Shown here piece by piece: positions 36,238-48,738 of a stretch of DNA of 64,000 nt (position 1 is its first letter; each line of letters opens with the position of its first letter). The stretch spans positions 4,015,966 to 4,079,965 of the forward strand of contig OY987252.1 in assembly GCA_963920765.1 (NCBI GenBank), given 5' to 3'. A program made the position numbers and the translations under genes. Under the pieces are notes generated by a model. The model saw nothing but the letters and a program-made list of their open reading frames with translations. It was not told the DNA's origin and searched no databases. The DNA is from Ulota crispa (taxonomy: Eukaryota > Streptophyta > Bryopsida > Orthotrichales > Orthotrichaceae).

Positions 36238-39200
36238 AGAGTTGCGAGTTGCCACACAGAAGAACTACTCCTCATATCCTTGTCCGTGTAAGGATTGCCA
36301 TGGAGGTTTACGGAAACCTGTTGAGGTGATAAGGAGACACCATGTGCTTGTGGGGAGGGACCCATTTTTGACTTGTTCCATAATAGGCAGTGATCCACCG
36401 GATGGATTCCCCCAGCATGGAATCTGGAGAAGATATGGCTTATGATGACGATAACGTCATTGTAGGCGACATGGATGTTCCTAGAGACGTTGATGTCAAT
36501 AAAGTCCATGCTGAACCTGATGTGTCAAGCGTCAAAGAGAGAGCCGGCATTGACTATGACAACATTGTTCTAGGCAAGCATCATGACGTCCAAAAGCAAG
36601 TGATGGAGGTCTTCAACCGTGTTGACAAATTGCACCAGGAGGCCCATCTAGGCTTGGACACCGTGCCCGAATTTGAAGACCAAGACAATGCTACACTCAA
36701 CGAGTTGCAGGAGTTGTACAAGTTAGCATCGACACCTTTGTATACAGGGTCGAAGACAAGTGTGGTGTCAGCAACCATTGTTCTCATGAACATGTGTGTT
36801 GTCTTTGGTGTCAATAATAGATTCTCAAATGAGCTGCTCCAATATTTGGCAAAGGACTTGTTGCCCCTTGACAACAAGTTGCCAAGGATTCATTATGAGG
36901 CTAACAAAACTATCCAAAGACTAGGTTTAGAGTATACTAATATTCACGCCTGCCCTAATGGGTGCATGTCGTTTGAGGATGAGGAATTGACGTTGAATGA
37001 ATGTCTGAAGTGTTCAAAGTGGAGTTGGATGGATGGTACGGATGCTATTCTTGCAAAAGTCATTTGACATTTTCCTCTCATTCCATGCCTAAAGCAAATG
37101 TGGAGGTTGCCAGATATTGCAAGCATGCTGATGGGTTACACCAAGCACGTCAGCAGTGATGGTGTGATGCATTCAGTAGTGGACAGCCCTGCCTGGAAAC
37201 ACATCAACTCTGACATTACTTTTGGCAACTTTGGCACCGAGAAACAAAACTTGCAAGTGGCGTTGGCATTGGACGGTGTTAATCCTTTCAAGCTTAGCAA
37301 CACAAATTGGTTGACTTGGCCGGTGTTGATATTGATTTATAACCTGGAGCCCTGGTTTGTGATGAAGAAATTTTTAATTTCGCTCAGCATCCTCATATCA
37401 AGCAAGCAATCTCCAATTGCAAAGAACATTGATGTTTTCATAAGTCCACTAATACAAAAGTTGCAAGTTCTTTGGGAGGGCATCCCAGCGCTGGATTATT
37501 CATGGCCCAAGGATTCTTGACGTTTTGTGATGCGCGGATTGCTCATGTAGACAATCTCAGACTTCCTAGCGTATGGCCTCATATTTGGTCTATGCTGTAA
37601 AGGGATATTGGGGTTGTTCGTCATGCGGCTTTGACATGGACTCAAGGATGGCCAAGACAGGGGACATGCAACCTAACGGGTTTGTCAGGCGCAACAAAAT
37701 TGTGTATGGCGGGGCTTGTAGGTATTTGCATTACGGACATCCGTACCAACGTAACTGAAGATTCAATGGGCAGGCTGACCATTAAGCAAGGCCAAAAATA
37801 ATGTCAGGATTGGACGTCATTAGGGATGTAGGGAGGTATTAAATGTACTCAAATATGGGATGTTGGGAGGATGGGAAAGATGATCCTGTGCACTATTTTG
37901 GAGTGAAGCAGATGAGTGCATTCTATGAACTTTTGTATTGGCAGGTGCATGAATTAGAAACCCTAAACCCTAAATCATTTGCTTGTAATTGTTAGACCAA
38001 TGATAGAAAAAGAAACGAGTGCTTGCCAAGATTGTCGTAGCATGTTGAAATGCAGTGAACATTGGAAAAATGTCAAAGTAAATGCCACTACAACTAGAAG
38101 TGCAAAGAATTTGTCTATGCATTTGCATATCCACGTGATTTTAGATGTCAAAATGGATGATAAAATGTTACAATGTACATATTTATGTCAAGAAGTACAT
38201 TGTCAAGCCGTAGTAGACATTCCTTGGATTGATCACAGCAGCAACATTGTCGTGTGTTGTTTTTATGATGGTACAACACCACAGTCAAAAAATCATGGTA
38301 GCATATATCTTTTAATTTGAACGAATGGTCCAATGTTGTTGGTCTAGTCTTGAGGAGCATCCATTTCATGTTGACAACATTTGTTGGTTTAACACACCCT
38401 AGACGTCATGCTTTGCAAAAAAAACTTGTGCGAGAACATTTTGAAGACATTGCTAGGTATGACCAATAGCCCAAGGAGTCGCCAGGACTTGCAAGACTTG
38501 GAAATCCAAGATGAGTTATGGTTGCAATGTCAAGGAGATCAACTTTAGATGCCACAGGCATTGTACATCTTGAAACCAGACGAGCAAAAGGAGTTTGTGC
38601 AGATCATTTCAAACATCCGCACCCCCTCAAATTATGTAGGTTGTATCCAAAAGCGCCTAAAGGATGGGAAACTTCAGTACATGAAGACACATGACTACCA
38701 TGTCCTCATGCAATAGGTAAGTATGTATGAAACCTTCACGTTTTGCTTTCATGTCTAGAAATGCATATCTCACAGCATGTGTCTGTTTTAGTGCACATTT
38801 TGATTGATGTAACCAAGACAACCAAAATTTTGATATTGATGTTAACCAAGTGTCATATTGGGGTGCAACAGACATGATTGCAATTATAGCACGTTACATT
38901 TAAATTGTTAATTAACAGAAACATCACATTGCAGACATCTTGATGCAATCATGGATGTTTAGAAGTGCTTAACAACTAACATACAATTGTGCTGTGAAAA
39001 TCTATCCCTTGCAGGTGCTCACTATGGCAATTAGAAACCTTCTAGATGAAGAAGTACGGCAAGCAATTATAAAGATGTGTCGGGTGTTTCAAAGGTTGTG
39101 CGAGAAAGAAGTGCAAGAGGACGGCAAGGAGGAACTCATAGAGAACGTGGTCATTGCATCTTGCATTTTAGAGAAGGAGTTTCCATCAACATTTCTGAAT

Positions 39201-40849
39201 GTCATGACACATCTACTTGTGCATCTAGTGGAGCAGCTATTTATCTGCCGCCCCATCCATTGTAGGTGGATGTACCCCTTTGAGCGGTACTTGAAGACAT
39301 TGGAGGACTATGTTAGAGCTTACGCTCATCTTGAAGGGAGCATAGCGGAAGGCTATCACATGGAAGAGGCACAAGAGTTTTGCATAGAGTATATGACATG
39401 ACATAGGGCAACGACCCATTGAGTATGGGATGCAAATGAGGACGCTACTATGAATGACAAGATTCTAAACTCCAACGAGATTAGGAAGCAAAAGATGTCA
39501 GACACAGTGCATGGTTATGCAAACTCATTTGTTCTTGACAATGCGGCGTGTCTAGAATGGTATAGGGAGTAAGTGGCTAGATGCTATTGTGAATGTTAAC
39601 TGTGATTAGAGAGTACAACAACCATGATTATGTCTATAACTTGGTAACGCTGTTTGGAACAAGTGGCAATGTTTTCCTGTGCCTACCTGAATGTCAGCAT
39701 TGACCTGTATGTTTACATGTCAAAATGCTTCCATGTTATACAAAATGTATCAGATTATGTTAGCTCATACAAAGCAACGTTGCTCATAAAGAGTAAAGTA
39801 GAGAGCATCAATTTGGTCATAAATAGTAACGTCGGTGTCATATATTGCATGTTTTCTACAATGCAAGTAGTATCCAAGAGGACAATCAGGGCAGTAGAAT
39901 TGCGTTTCATCTAACATTTGATTGAACATGGTTGATGATCAATTACACCACATCTTGACGTCAAAGCAATCACGAATATTGTATAGTGATTTGCAACTTT
40001 TTGCAAGGATTACATGGCTGCAAAAGCACGTAGATGGAGAGAGCGAGAGGCTTATTGGGTTGAGTTTCATTGCCATCGCCTTCCTGCACGGCAAAGATAC
40101 CTCAACGATTTGGGTGAGCTACCTTCATTTGCGGATTGGTTGAGATCACAAGTAGCAAACTCGCAAAGAGGCAAGGAACAACTTGAGGAGGACATCTTCT
40201 AGTACGCATTCCCACCCGAGAGATATGCAACTACACATTGACATATGCATGCATTTGGGATGCATTTACGCGTTCAAAGTGCAAAAGATGGTCTTATTAC
40301 TTGAGACTCATGCGTAGTAGTGACTTTCATCAAACAACTTTGATGGGGGATTTTCAATGGAAGACCCATTGAAAGGACCACAAAGTACGTGGGGTACATA
40401 AAGGAGATCTCGGAGTTGGACTACCGCAACCATCGCACCACAATCTTGGTATGCAACAGGGTGAGAGGCACGCGAATGCTCGATATCCTATCGTCGAGCG
40501 TGATAGGTATGGCTTTAGCATAGCCAACTTCAATAGCATGGACGGTGTGGTGAACGCCAACTTGTTTGCATTTCCATTGCATTGTCAGCAAGTGTTTTTG
40601 TCTGATGACGTGAGAAGAAACAAATGGAAAGTTGTTTATAGAACAAACATGCAAGGATATCGTTCAACACCATATGAAGAGCGACATGACATTGCCATTG
40701 TCAACGTTGGTAACAATGCTGACTTTGAAGGCCTAGCACCCGTTGCAATGGAAACAAAACCCATAAGAAGACCAAATAGTAAGGGTGGTACCTACGTTGT
40801 ATCCATGACAAAGGGACCCGAAGGAGTAGCCACAGTACATGAGGAGTGA
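36238..40849 (+). pseudogene. CACTA transposase (TNPD / Transposase_21), decayed
   Basis: Domains in order. A transposase-associated zinc region (YPCPCKDCHGGLRKP, 36242-36430) comes first. A frameshift leads into the 36390 frame with LGLEYTNIHACPNGCMSFED. An in-frame TGA at 37065-37067 follows, then Transposase_21 (GVMHSVVDSPAWKHI, LALDGVNPFKLSNTNWLTWP, SKQSPIAKNIDVFISPLI). Next are GYWGCSSCGF, NKIVYGGACRYLHYGHPYQ and LKPDEQKEFVQII. A GT-AG intron spans 38717-39014. After it come DUF4218 (39015-39401: CRWMYPFERYLKTLEDYVRA, EGSIAEGYHMEEAQEFC) and DUF4216 (40500-40690: FAFPLHCQQVFLSDDVRRNK). These families together define the catalytic protein of plant CACTA transposons. Several stops and shifts make it inactive. 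Confidence 0.85.
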
Positions 40850-41900
40850 TACATGTTGTGGCCCTAGACTACATGACTAGGACATGGTCTAAAGTATGTG
40901 CAATATAACATCCCTAATTAACTAGTAGACGTTCAGGCCCACGTCAATTGCAGAAAATAAGGTATTGCAAATCATTTGCATAATTTGTGAGATGTTCTAG
41001 TTAGCACCCACTTGTTGGCCCTGCTTGGTAACTTGGAATTTTCTACATCAAAGATTGCATTTAAGAAAATACTCATGTGGATGTTGTTAACAACGTGGTG
41101 CATGTCCACGCAGATGATGCATGTATGATTTACTTGAAATGGTCCGTCGCAAATCAATTGTCTTCTAAGGTCAAAACTGCGTTAACTAGCATGTCAATGT
41201 GAACGTCACCCTTATTGTAGAGTGGCATGGTTACAATGATGTCTATTTGAATGTCTCTCATGACGTCAGCGTTTATAAGGTCCATGACTCTTGTAATGGG
41301 CAATAATTACCCTAAATCCTCTTTAGTAACTTGTACACAGTAACCCAATGTCAATCTGAGCAACAGTCGCCAACATGGCAGGCATGTTTAGATTGATGTT
41401 ATGACGGACATGGTTATAGACGTGTGGAATGTAACTAATCATAATTTTTAAAAATGGTGGACTTTTAACCTCACAGCGCATAGTTAACTCATGGAAATTT
41501 ACTGTTTATGAAATTGACCCACCTTGTCAGAGTATTAGTTACGTTATATTTGACGTCCGAGCGCACGTCGTAGCAAACATGCAAAAATTCCCAAAATTAG
41601 AACTATTAGATGGTCTGCGTTTTCACCTGTATGTGCTTTGTAACTTTGGAGAAGTTACCCATGGTAAGCGCGGCCTCCAATGCCAGCTTGGCAATTATGT
41701 TTAGTTTGACATCACAGAAAACATCTTTGCAGACGTTTGAATTTCTAGGGACAATTTTTTTTACACTAGTCAGCGGTTTTATTCTTTATGTAAATAGTTA
41801 ACTCTAGGAAGTTACCCTTGGTGAAATTGACCCCCCACTGTCAAAGTTACAGTCATGTTCATCACAATAGGACATTGGCCACCGACGCAATAGTATATGC
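40850..41900. repeat. Right subterminal region of the CACTA element
   Basis: Non-coding, with many GACGT, ATGTC and GACAT words in both orientations. Two similar passages (about 41485-41540 and 41800-41860) share 'gttaactc', 'gaaattgaccc' and 'tgtcaaagtta'-like text. The expected terminus complementary to CACTATAAGAAA was not located. Confidence 0.45.
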
Positions 41901-41989
41901 ATTTCCAAAATCCTTCTCAAACCAAGGCTGGTCTGTACCTACAAACCTAGAGAAACAATAGAGATTGGCACAATTACTGATAAAAACTC

Positions 41990-44985
41990 GTATAAAATGA
42001 GTTGATAGCTAGGCTTTATGCTCATCTCTTGCTTGCCATCCTGTTGTGTAAGATGCCATCTTCTTCTAGAAGTCCATGGTGAAACCCATAGGATACAATA
42101 CCATAGCATCTACCAACACATCATATGATTTGGCCTCCATGACTATGGCCTTTTCCTTCATGAAGCTAGTGTCCTCCACATCATCATGACAAATTCAAAG
42201 TGTCAACTCGTCCTTTGTGATGCTATTTGCTTGCTCTGTTTCTTCTATCAAAGTACTAACCATCCACAAGCATGTTTCCAATGTGTGCTTAGTCAAACCC
42301 AAGCTTTCAATGGCTGATAAGCCTAGCATCAAGGATTATGCACTGGAATCCAATAATATATTTTAAGGTGCAAAAACTCTCCCTTTTGGGCCCAACATGT
42401 TGAAAAACACCCTAGGAGTTGTCAAGAACCACCACTCTAAGAGTGATGGATGACCACTCTATTGCCAAATGTGTTGGCATGGTCTTCAACCAAGCAGCTG
42501 CTGTTAGCAAACCCTATACTTTGGTCCCATCACTACTAATCACCGTCATAGGCTCAAGCACAGTGTCCATGGCACTCACCGTTGTTGAAAAACCCGTCTC
42601 ACACATGGTAGCCATCAACTGAAACACCGTAACGGCACTAAATTGTGCCTATGCAATCATAGATGCAAAAAATAATGGAGCTTGGCATACAGCTATAGCC
42701 ACCTCAAGGAGTGTACCAGTGGTCTAAGTTACCACTTGTGGAACTCAAGTAGTTTGCCAACTACTCATGTTCCGCACAGGTGGAATCGTTGATGAAGTAG
42801 GTACCACTTCCTCCACAGTGAAAGACTCAGGTAGTTGCACTTGACAATTGGCCTCTCTGCGTTGAGGATCCAATTCCAAACTTGCCCCTTGCGGCGCATC
42901 ATGCACCATAGTCTTGCTCCGCATCGTCACAAAAACATTTGTTGGTGTTCTATGTGAATCCGCCATACCATATAACATGTGGTCTTCATCTTGTGCATAA
43001 AAGGATGTGGTTTTCGTCTGTGAAGAAGACCCCTTGGCATCAGTAGTAGCACTCATAGTGGCCATTTTAGCCTCCAGCTTTGTGAATTGAGCCTTCCACG
43101 ACTTCTTCTCTCTGCTTGTGGATTTACACTCTTTGGAGTCTTCTCCCTTGGTATCATTAGAGCGGTTGGGTTTGAGCTCTAGATGAATCTTGTAGCAAAT
43201 TGCTTCTAAAAGGCCACTGATACCACATCTAGAACAAAATCCACCAGGTCTAGCAAATTCCTTTTTGGAATGCTTCTTGCAATCATGTTGACAATGACAT
43301 GTGCTCCCACACTTGAAACACACGTTGTCAAAGTCGCCTACATTGGCCAAAATGCTTGCTTTAACGGCCTTGGTCTTTTGGTGGTACACCTAACCTCAAA
43401 GCATCTCCACAAATAAGGGCCTTGAGCTCCTTGTCTAAAATGGAATACTAGTGCTACACAGCTTGCTGTTTAGTCACTTCATGTGTGGTGGATATTAACT
43501 GTCGTAGTCTCAAATGCACCTCTTGCAATGATTCATCACTCCCATGAGCAAATGAAGGCAACAACTTCATCTTGGCAGCTTGTTGCTTTTAGTAATCCTA
43601 TTTCAACTATGCAAAAAACTGAGTAGTAGGGTTGAATGGAAGCGAGCTGGCCACTTTAATAGTGGTGGCTATAATGGAAACTCTCCTTTTGCCACTGAAG
43701 TCCCTTCCTCCTTGCCCTTGCTGACTGAGGTCACCACGCTAGACTCTCCTTCCTACACATTGGTGTAGGTAGGTGCATAGTAGTTTTGCCATGCCAATAT
43801 CTCTGTGGCATAGCGAAGCTCAAACTCTCTATATTTTGATAATGGTGCTCTCTCTAGACACTCAAACAACGCCTTCCATACCATATAAGGGTTGAAATTA
43901 GTGTTGCATGATTTTTGAAGTTCACACCACATGGTGAACTCCCTCCTGAAATCATCACACTCCATGGTGCCTGTGGCACCTGAAAAATGCCGTACTCCCC
44001 TATCAACGCCTTCATACAACATTGCCATGTTGTTCCAAACAAAAGTAGATTGTACATGAGAAGGCTTAACCCCGTGGCTCACCTCAATGACTTGGCAATT
44101 TGCGCCTATATCACTGATGGTATTGTCCACCCAATCAAAGCCCTCCTCAATTGGCTCCCTTGGAGTTCTGCCACCAACTAAAGGTCAACGACTCCTAGGC
44201 CAAACTGGCACAAAACTACTTGTCTCTAATGAGTCAATATCACTGGAAAATACATTCCACTTCTAGTATATCTAGGTTGTCATGGTGAATCTAGTTTTCA
44301 CATTGTGATCAAGTTTCAATGTCAACAATGCCAAGCCTCATGAGTCCCATCCATAGCTTTAGTGTAGATGGTGTGTGGCACCTTCCAATCAATGAAGCTG
44401 AGAGTTAAAGCGCCCCAAACGCTAAACGTTCTCTACAACCACCATCCCTGCTCACACTGCCATGTGGTGTGGAATAAATATCCTTGGACCTAGAACTCAG
44501 TGAAGAGTAGAGAAAACGTGGGCAACTGCACTGGCCCTAAAAAAGAGTGTCAAACCACCTCTCTCTTATGACTTTTGTTCCTCAATACCAACGCCACGCA
44601 AGGAATCAATAAATCCCTCTTTTGAATCCTCCCTCAAGCTCTACACCACAATGACCGAATGGAAGGCTGTTGCAATCTCTAGATGCAATTGATTTGCACC
44701 CCACCTTGTTTTGTCCAAAATTGAATTGCACGTGCTCCAAGAACCTTGGTACCTGGTTGTCTAAGGGGTTGCATCCCAAGACGATAGAGTGCCAACGGAG
44801 TCAACACAAACGGCAATGACGATTCCTATGTCAATGTTTGACTGGCTATAGTCACTTGTAGAGTGTCAAGCGTGTCCACCAACCTCTGGATGTCCCCTCC
44901 ACTCAAGTTGGTTTGAGTGCTTTGGTCTTTAGTTGAGGTAATGATCAATTGATCCAACTCCTTAGAGATCCCTTTGCCCTTGTCC
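41990..44985 (-). pseudogene. Gypsy gag (zinc-knuckle) and protease-end relic
   Basis: The minus strand begins near 44985 (MDKGKGISKELDQLI). It continues through stops to a capsid-like part (44130-43753: CDDFRREFTMWCELQK, NPYMVWKALFECLERAPLS). A nucleocapsid frame follows (43389-42745), with one intact zinc knuckle (CFKCGSTCHCQHDC, C-x2-C-x4-H-x4-C) and a second with His replaced (CSRCGISGLLEAIC). Farther on, SYDVLVDAMVLYPMGFTMDF at about 42130-42070 reads like the end of an aspartic protease. Orientation and order suit the missing 5' half of the pol relic at 20.4-24.07 kb, separated by the CACTA element. They could also be two different copies. Confidence 0.7.
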
Positions 44986-46701
44986 ATTATAATATCATAT
45001 GGTCCAGTGTGCCATTGCACTTACGCCAAAAGCACAAGAATGCACATGTAGCAACTAAACACTACTCTAAATGTTACGGTGACCTCGGCAAACTCCCCCT
45101 CATAGCATCCACTAGACCACATGAGTCAACTTCATAATAGCTAAACTCATGGACAATGTTGCATATAAGATATAAGCAGCCTCATAGAGCTCCACTTGTG
45201 CTATTTAGATTGGCTTCATAATAGCCAATCCATAAACAATAAGGCAAGAAATGAGACAATCCCTAGCTCATAAAACCTCAACGCGCAAGAGAATGAGGAA
45301 TAAGAGCAATACACAAGAACCTCAAATCCACTATTACCCCATCCTAAAACACCCTTTGAAACAACCCTACAAACTTCTACTAACCCATAGAATCCATCTT
45401 TGAAAGTTAATTGGAGTTCTATGATGTTCTATTAGGGTTTTGAATGAAATTAGGTTTGTTGATTTTACTAAGAAGGGACTATTTTGCTCTATTTGGCAAG
45501 TTTTACAACCAAATTGGCCCCAAATATCTTACCTTCTTTCTTGTTTTTGTTTTTTTGTTTTTGGTTTTTTATTTTTTTTAGATCTCTATTTCAGCAAAGT
45601 TCTGAAAGGTCTATAATGGAAAATTCTCGCATGCATAGAAGATGAATTTTGACCTATGTTGACTCCAAAGGGCTCACTTACCGTAAAATAGAGTCATGAC
45701 AATTGAAACTTTTCCAATGATCTCTATAATCTACCTAGTTTGCAACTATTGCGGGCAAGGCTACTTATGAGCCTACTTTTTATTACATAAAAAGATGATC
45801 CAATGAGCAAGATACTCTTTTATTTTATTTTTAAAGCTTACAACAAGCTAAGGACATGTACTTTTGCTTTTTTTATATTTTAGCAGGCTTTTATTCAAAC
45901 TGCTGGCAATCAACATTGATCCCCCAATTAATAAGATCCGATGTCGATCATGGGCAGTGGATCAGTGTTAAAGTATTGATGGCCATAAGTTCCATTTACT
46001 TACTAAGTCACTTAATCAGCAGTACTTACCAACACAGCCTTTTTTACTACGACCTAATTTCTCTTCGTGTTGCTTATAGACCTTGACTATCCAAACACCA
46101 GTAAGTCTGAAGCACACAGAAGCTGCAAGTTAACACAAGTCTACTTATGAAAGATCAAGCCCTTGTGGTGAGAGTAAACGAGCATGTTCCTCACATGAGC
46201 AATTGCGTTACATGAGGACGAGCAATGTGCAGGATTACTCTAGCTTGTTAACTTCTTGGTCCATAGATACGAGAGCTTGTTGAAAATATCAGTAAGTGGG
46301 CTCTTTCAACTCTCAAACGCTAAGCAAGACTGCTAGCGTTCAATGTGAGTAAAAAATTTGCCTCATTTTGATGCTTTTTACTGCTGAAATTGAGTGCTCA
46401 CTTGGAATAGGAAGTAGCGAGTTGATACTGATTGCATTAGTCTTCACAAAATTCAGGTATGAGAACGTGTAATCTGGCATTTTTGGGAGTCTGAAGATAC
46501 AGTCGTGAATAGGCTATGTACGAATAATCTGACTCATCCAGGGGTCTGATGAAACACTCGTGAGTGGATTATGTCTCTGACTGAACTGGCTCCACGCTCA
46601 ATACAGTTGCAGCATACGGATACAAGATACATCCAGCAGCCGTAGCATCCTTGGTTAGTAATCTACGGGTGAGATATCTTTGAGCAACGACGTTATGGCA
46701 T
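44986..46701. other. Region upstream of gypsy gag, no recognised gene
   Basis: This should hold the 5' leader and LTR of the minus-strand gypsy element. No paired LTR or tRNA-primer site was recognised. The rest to 46.7 kb has no convincing frame. Confidence 0.3.
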
Positions 46702-46705
46702 CATC

Positions 46706-46962
46706 AACACCATATTCGTTAAATTGGGAAAAAAAGTGGTCCCACTTTGTACTTCACCTTGATTCAGAATAGTCATCTTGAACCAGATTTGGAGGTATCA
46801 AATTCAATATGAGCCACTAAGATTTTTTCCCTCACAAATTCCTCCTTTTAGGTGAGGGCACGTGTACCAAAAAAATGCTCCTAGTTCGATTGTACATGAT
46901 CATGTACAACTTGCAAAAGTCCCAAAATGTACCCTTTTTCCCAATTTAACAAATATGGTGTT
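46706..46962. mobile_element. AACACC-MITE copy 2 (257 bp, TSD CATC)
   Basis: The ends AACACCATATTCGTTAAATT and TAACAAATATGGTGTT are inverted repeats identical in type to the copy at 7545-7809. It is flanked by CATC on both sides (46702-46705 and 46963-46966). The interior shares GAGCCACTAAGATTTTTTCCC and GAGGGCACGTGTAC-like text with copy 1. Confidence 0.75.
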
Positions 46963-46966
46963 CATC

Positions 46967-48576
46967 ATCATTCAACCAAGTTCTTTATCTCTCTTGCTAC
47001 TGCTTTTTAGGACTTAACAGACATAGTATAGCAAGCTCGTTTCTCCAATTTGTCTTTTATGTGAAAGCATTAACAAGTGATAGCAAGGCTAAAGACACCT
47101 TGCATACATACAAAAACAAACTAATTGTCTGTTGATGTACATGGGTGCAGGTGAGGCCCTTGTCCTCATAAAAGCTTTTTGGAAGACTTGCAAAGGATCT
47201 CCCTAAACTCCTCTTTGTCCTTAATAGAAAAAATATTGCATAAATGCATTGTTTCTTTCAATTGCCAAGAAACCTAAATGCTTTACTTGAGCCATGTTTT
47301 TCATATTACTCCTATCTCTTCTCAAGGAAAAACTCGAGATTTTTTATGAGATACTTTTGTTTGAAAGTTGATGTTGATAATCAACTCATCTACAATGCTT
47401 GAGTTTATAAGTAAAGAAAAACCTAAATGAATAAGAAAGATAGGTACAGAGTAACGCTCTTGCAAAAGAGGTGTACCAAAAGTTAATTTTTTGAATTTGG
47501 GTTAAAAGCGCCTGTGCACAGGCAGCCCGACCCTGTGGTGACCGGTTGAACTGGTCAAATCATTCCAAGTGACCGGTGGTAGCAGGTTACTTGGATATGA
47601 TGACCGGCTTAGCAGGTCGTCGGGAAGATTTAGGCCGCTGTGCTCCGCGCTCCACGCTGCCATGCTCCAGCCACGCTGTGTCTTGCACCTCTAGACCGCA
47701 ACCAAGGCTGAATTCGCAAGGGAAGACGCTGATGAGCAACGGGAACAATGATGCAGCACCCGCAAACACACGACTTCAGCGATTTGGTTTCGAAGTGCAG
47801 CCCTAAGGCCTCATCTGCTAGAACTAACGTTTCGCAGCTCCAGTTTTCCGGACCTGTCCTGCAACTAGTCGATGCTGCTCCCGGATCTTGATACTCGGGA
47901 CTTTGCCTTCAAATGCACCATCAGCAGTCTTGTTGTGTCGCTTGCATCGACGAATCACGAATCCTAGTTCATGATGCCGCTCCAGCCTCCTAGTTGACTC
48001 TCCGGCTCCCCTGAACTTCGATCGCGCTCCCCCCACGTATACTTTAAGCCCCATTGAGATTCTCATCGCTCGCTTGCGGAACCCCAGTTCACAGAGCTCA
48101 CGGTCGTCGCACTATCTGCTGCAGTAGTCCCGCGTGCACACCGAAGTCACCGTCCGTCACCTTACACTCTTGATCTCTGCCAGGAACACGAAGCAAAAAG
48201 AACGCCCTCGTCGTCGATGACGCGAATTCACCCTTACGCATGAGCACGAACATAAACCAGTGCCAGTAAGACGGATGTGACCGTCGATATTCAAATGAGG
48301 TTGACGCAGTACGGGATCTGCGCCTTCTTGCTCACGAAGTTGACTCTAGACGCAGCTCGTCCGCGATGCTCTTGCTCTTGAGATTTCGGATCTTGATGCA
48401 CGACTGCATCACCGCGTACAACGAGTACCAGTTGGGACTAACGCACAGCAAGTGGCTGATTTTGTCTAGTCCAGCAAGTACATGCGTTTTCCCTGCGAGT
48501 GAGTTGATGTGACCCCTAGCGCCGCGAGAGGTCAGCTATGCGTGATTCTCGCTACAGCGTTCACTTTTGACGAGTC
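46967..48576. other. Unassigned DNA with GC-rich island 47.5-48.58 kb
   Basis: To 47.5 kb the DNA is plain AT-rich. From 47.5 to 48.58 kb it is clearly GC-richer, with opposed short frames (47576-47806 plus; 47824-48066 minus) that I do not recognise. It may be a relic of host exons or low-copy DNA. Confidence 0.3.
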
Positions 48577-48579
48577 TTG

Positions 48580-48735
48580 CACTAGTAGGAAACTGCTTTA
48601 GAATCTCCATTTTCATGTAGTGCAGTTTATGTTGAGGTCCTTGTTTTCAACTCAGATTTTGCATTGGAAACAAGGAACCCAACATAAGCTACATTACATG
48701 AAAACATAGATTCTAACGCAATTTTCTACTAGTGT
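48580..48735. mobile_element. CACTAG-MITE copy 3 (156 bp, TSD TTG)
   Basis: It begins CACTAGTAGGAAACTGC and ends GCAATTTTCTACTAGTG, inverted repeats. It is flanked by TTG on both sides (48577-48579 and 48736-48738). Its interior is palindromic (AGTTTATGTTGAGG against CCCAACATAAGCT) and related to the copies at 4335 and 29601. Confidence 0.85.
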
Positions 48736-48738
48736 TGG

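Larger units (their letters stand above)
24073..41900. mobile_element. Giant degenerate CACTA (En/Spm) transposon
   Basis: The left end starts CACTATAAGAAACTCGC at 24073, close to the CACTACAAGAAA consensus of CACTA elements. Dense short words of the GACAT/ATGTC and GACGT/ACGTC type fill 24.3-28.3, 31.4-32.7 and 35.8-41.9 kb, like the subterminal repeats bound by TNPA proteins. The interior has a TNPA/Transposase_24-like gene (minus) and a TNPD/Transposase_21-like gene (plus), arranged divergently. Two satellite arrays and a dispersed repeat are nested inside. The right terminus was not found; subterminal words stop near 41.9 kb. The left flanking triplet is ATC. Confidence 0.65.

Noticed and set aside
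37958-37976. Two tandem telomere-type repeats (CCCTAAA)
   Set aside because: Only two units in a coding-relic region; too short for interstitial telomere and likely chance.
47730-47765. Possible hammerhead-type core (CTGATGAG)
   Set aside because: The required GAAA partner and flanking helices were not found; the same holds for the word near 52228.
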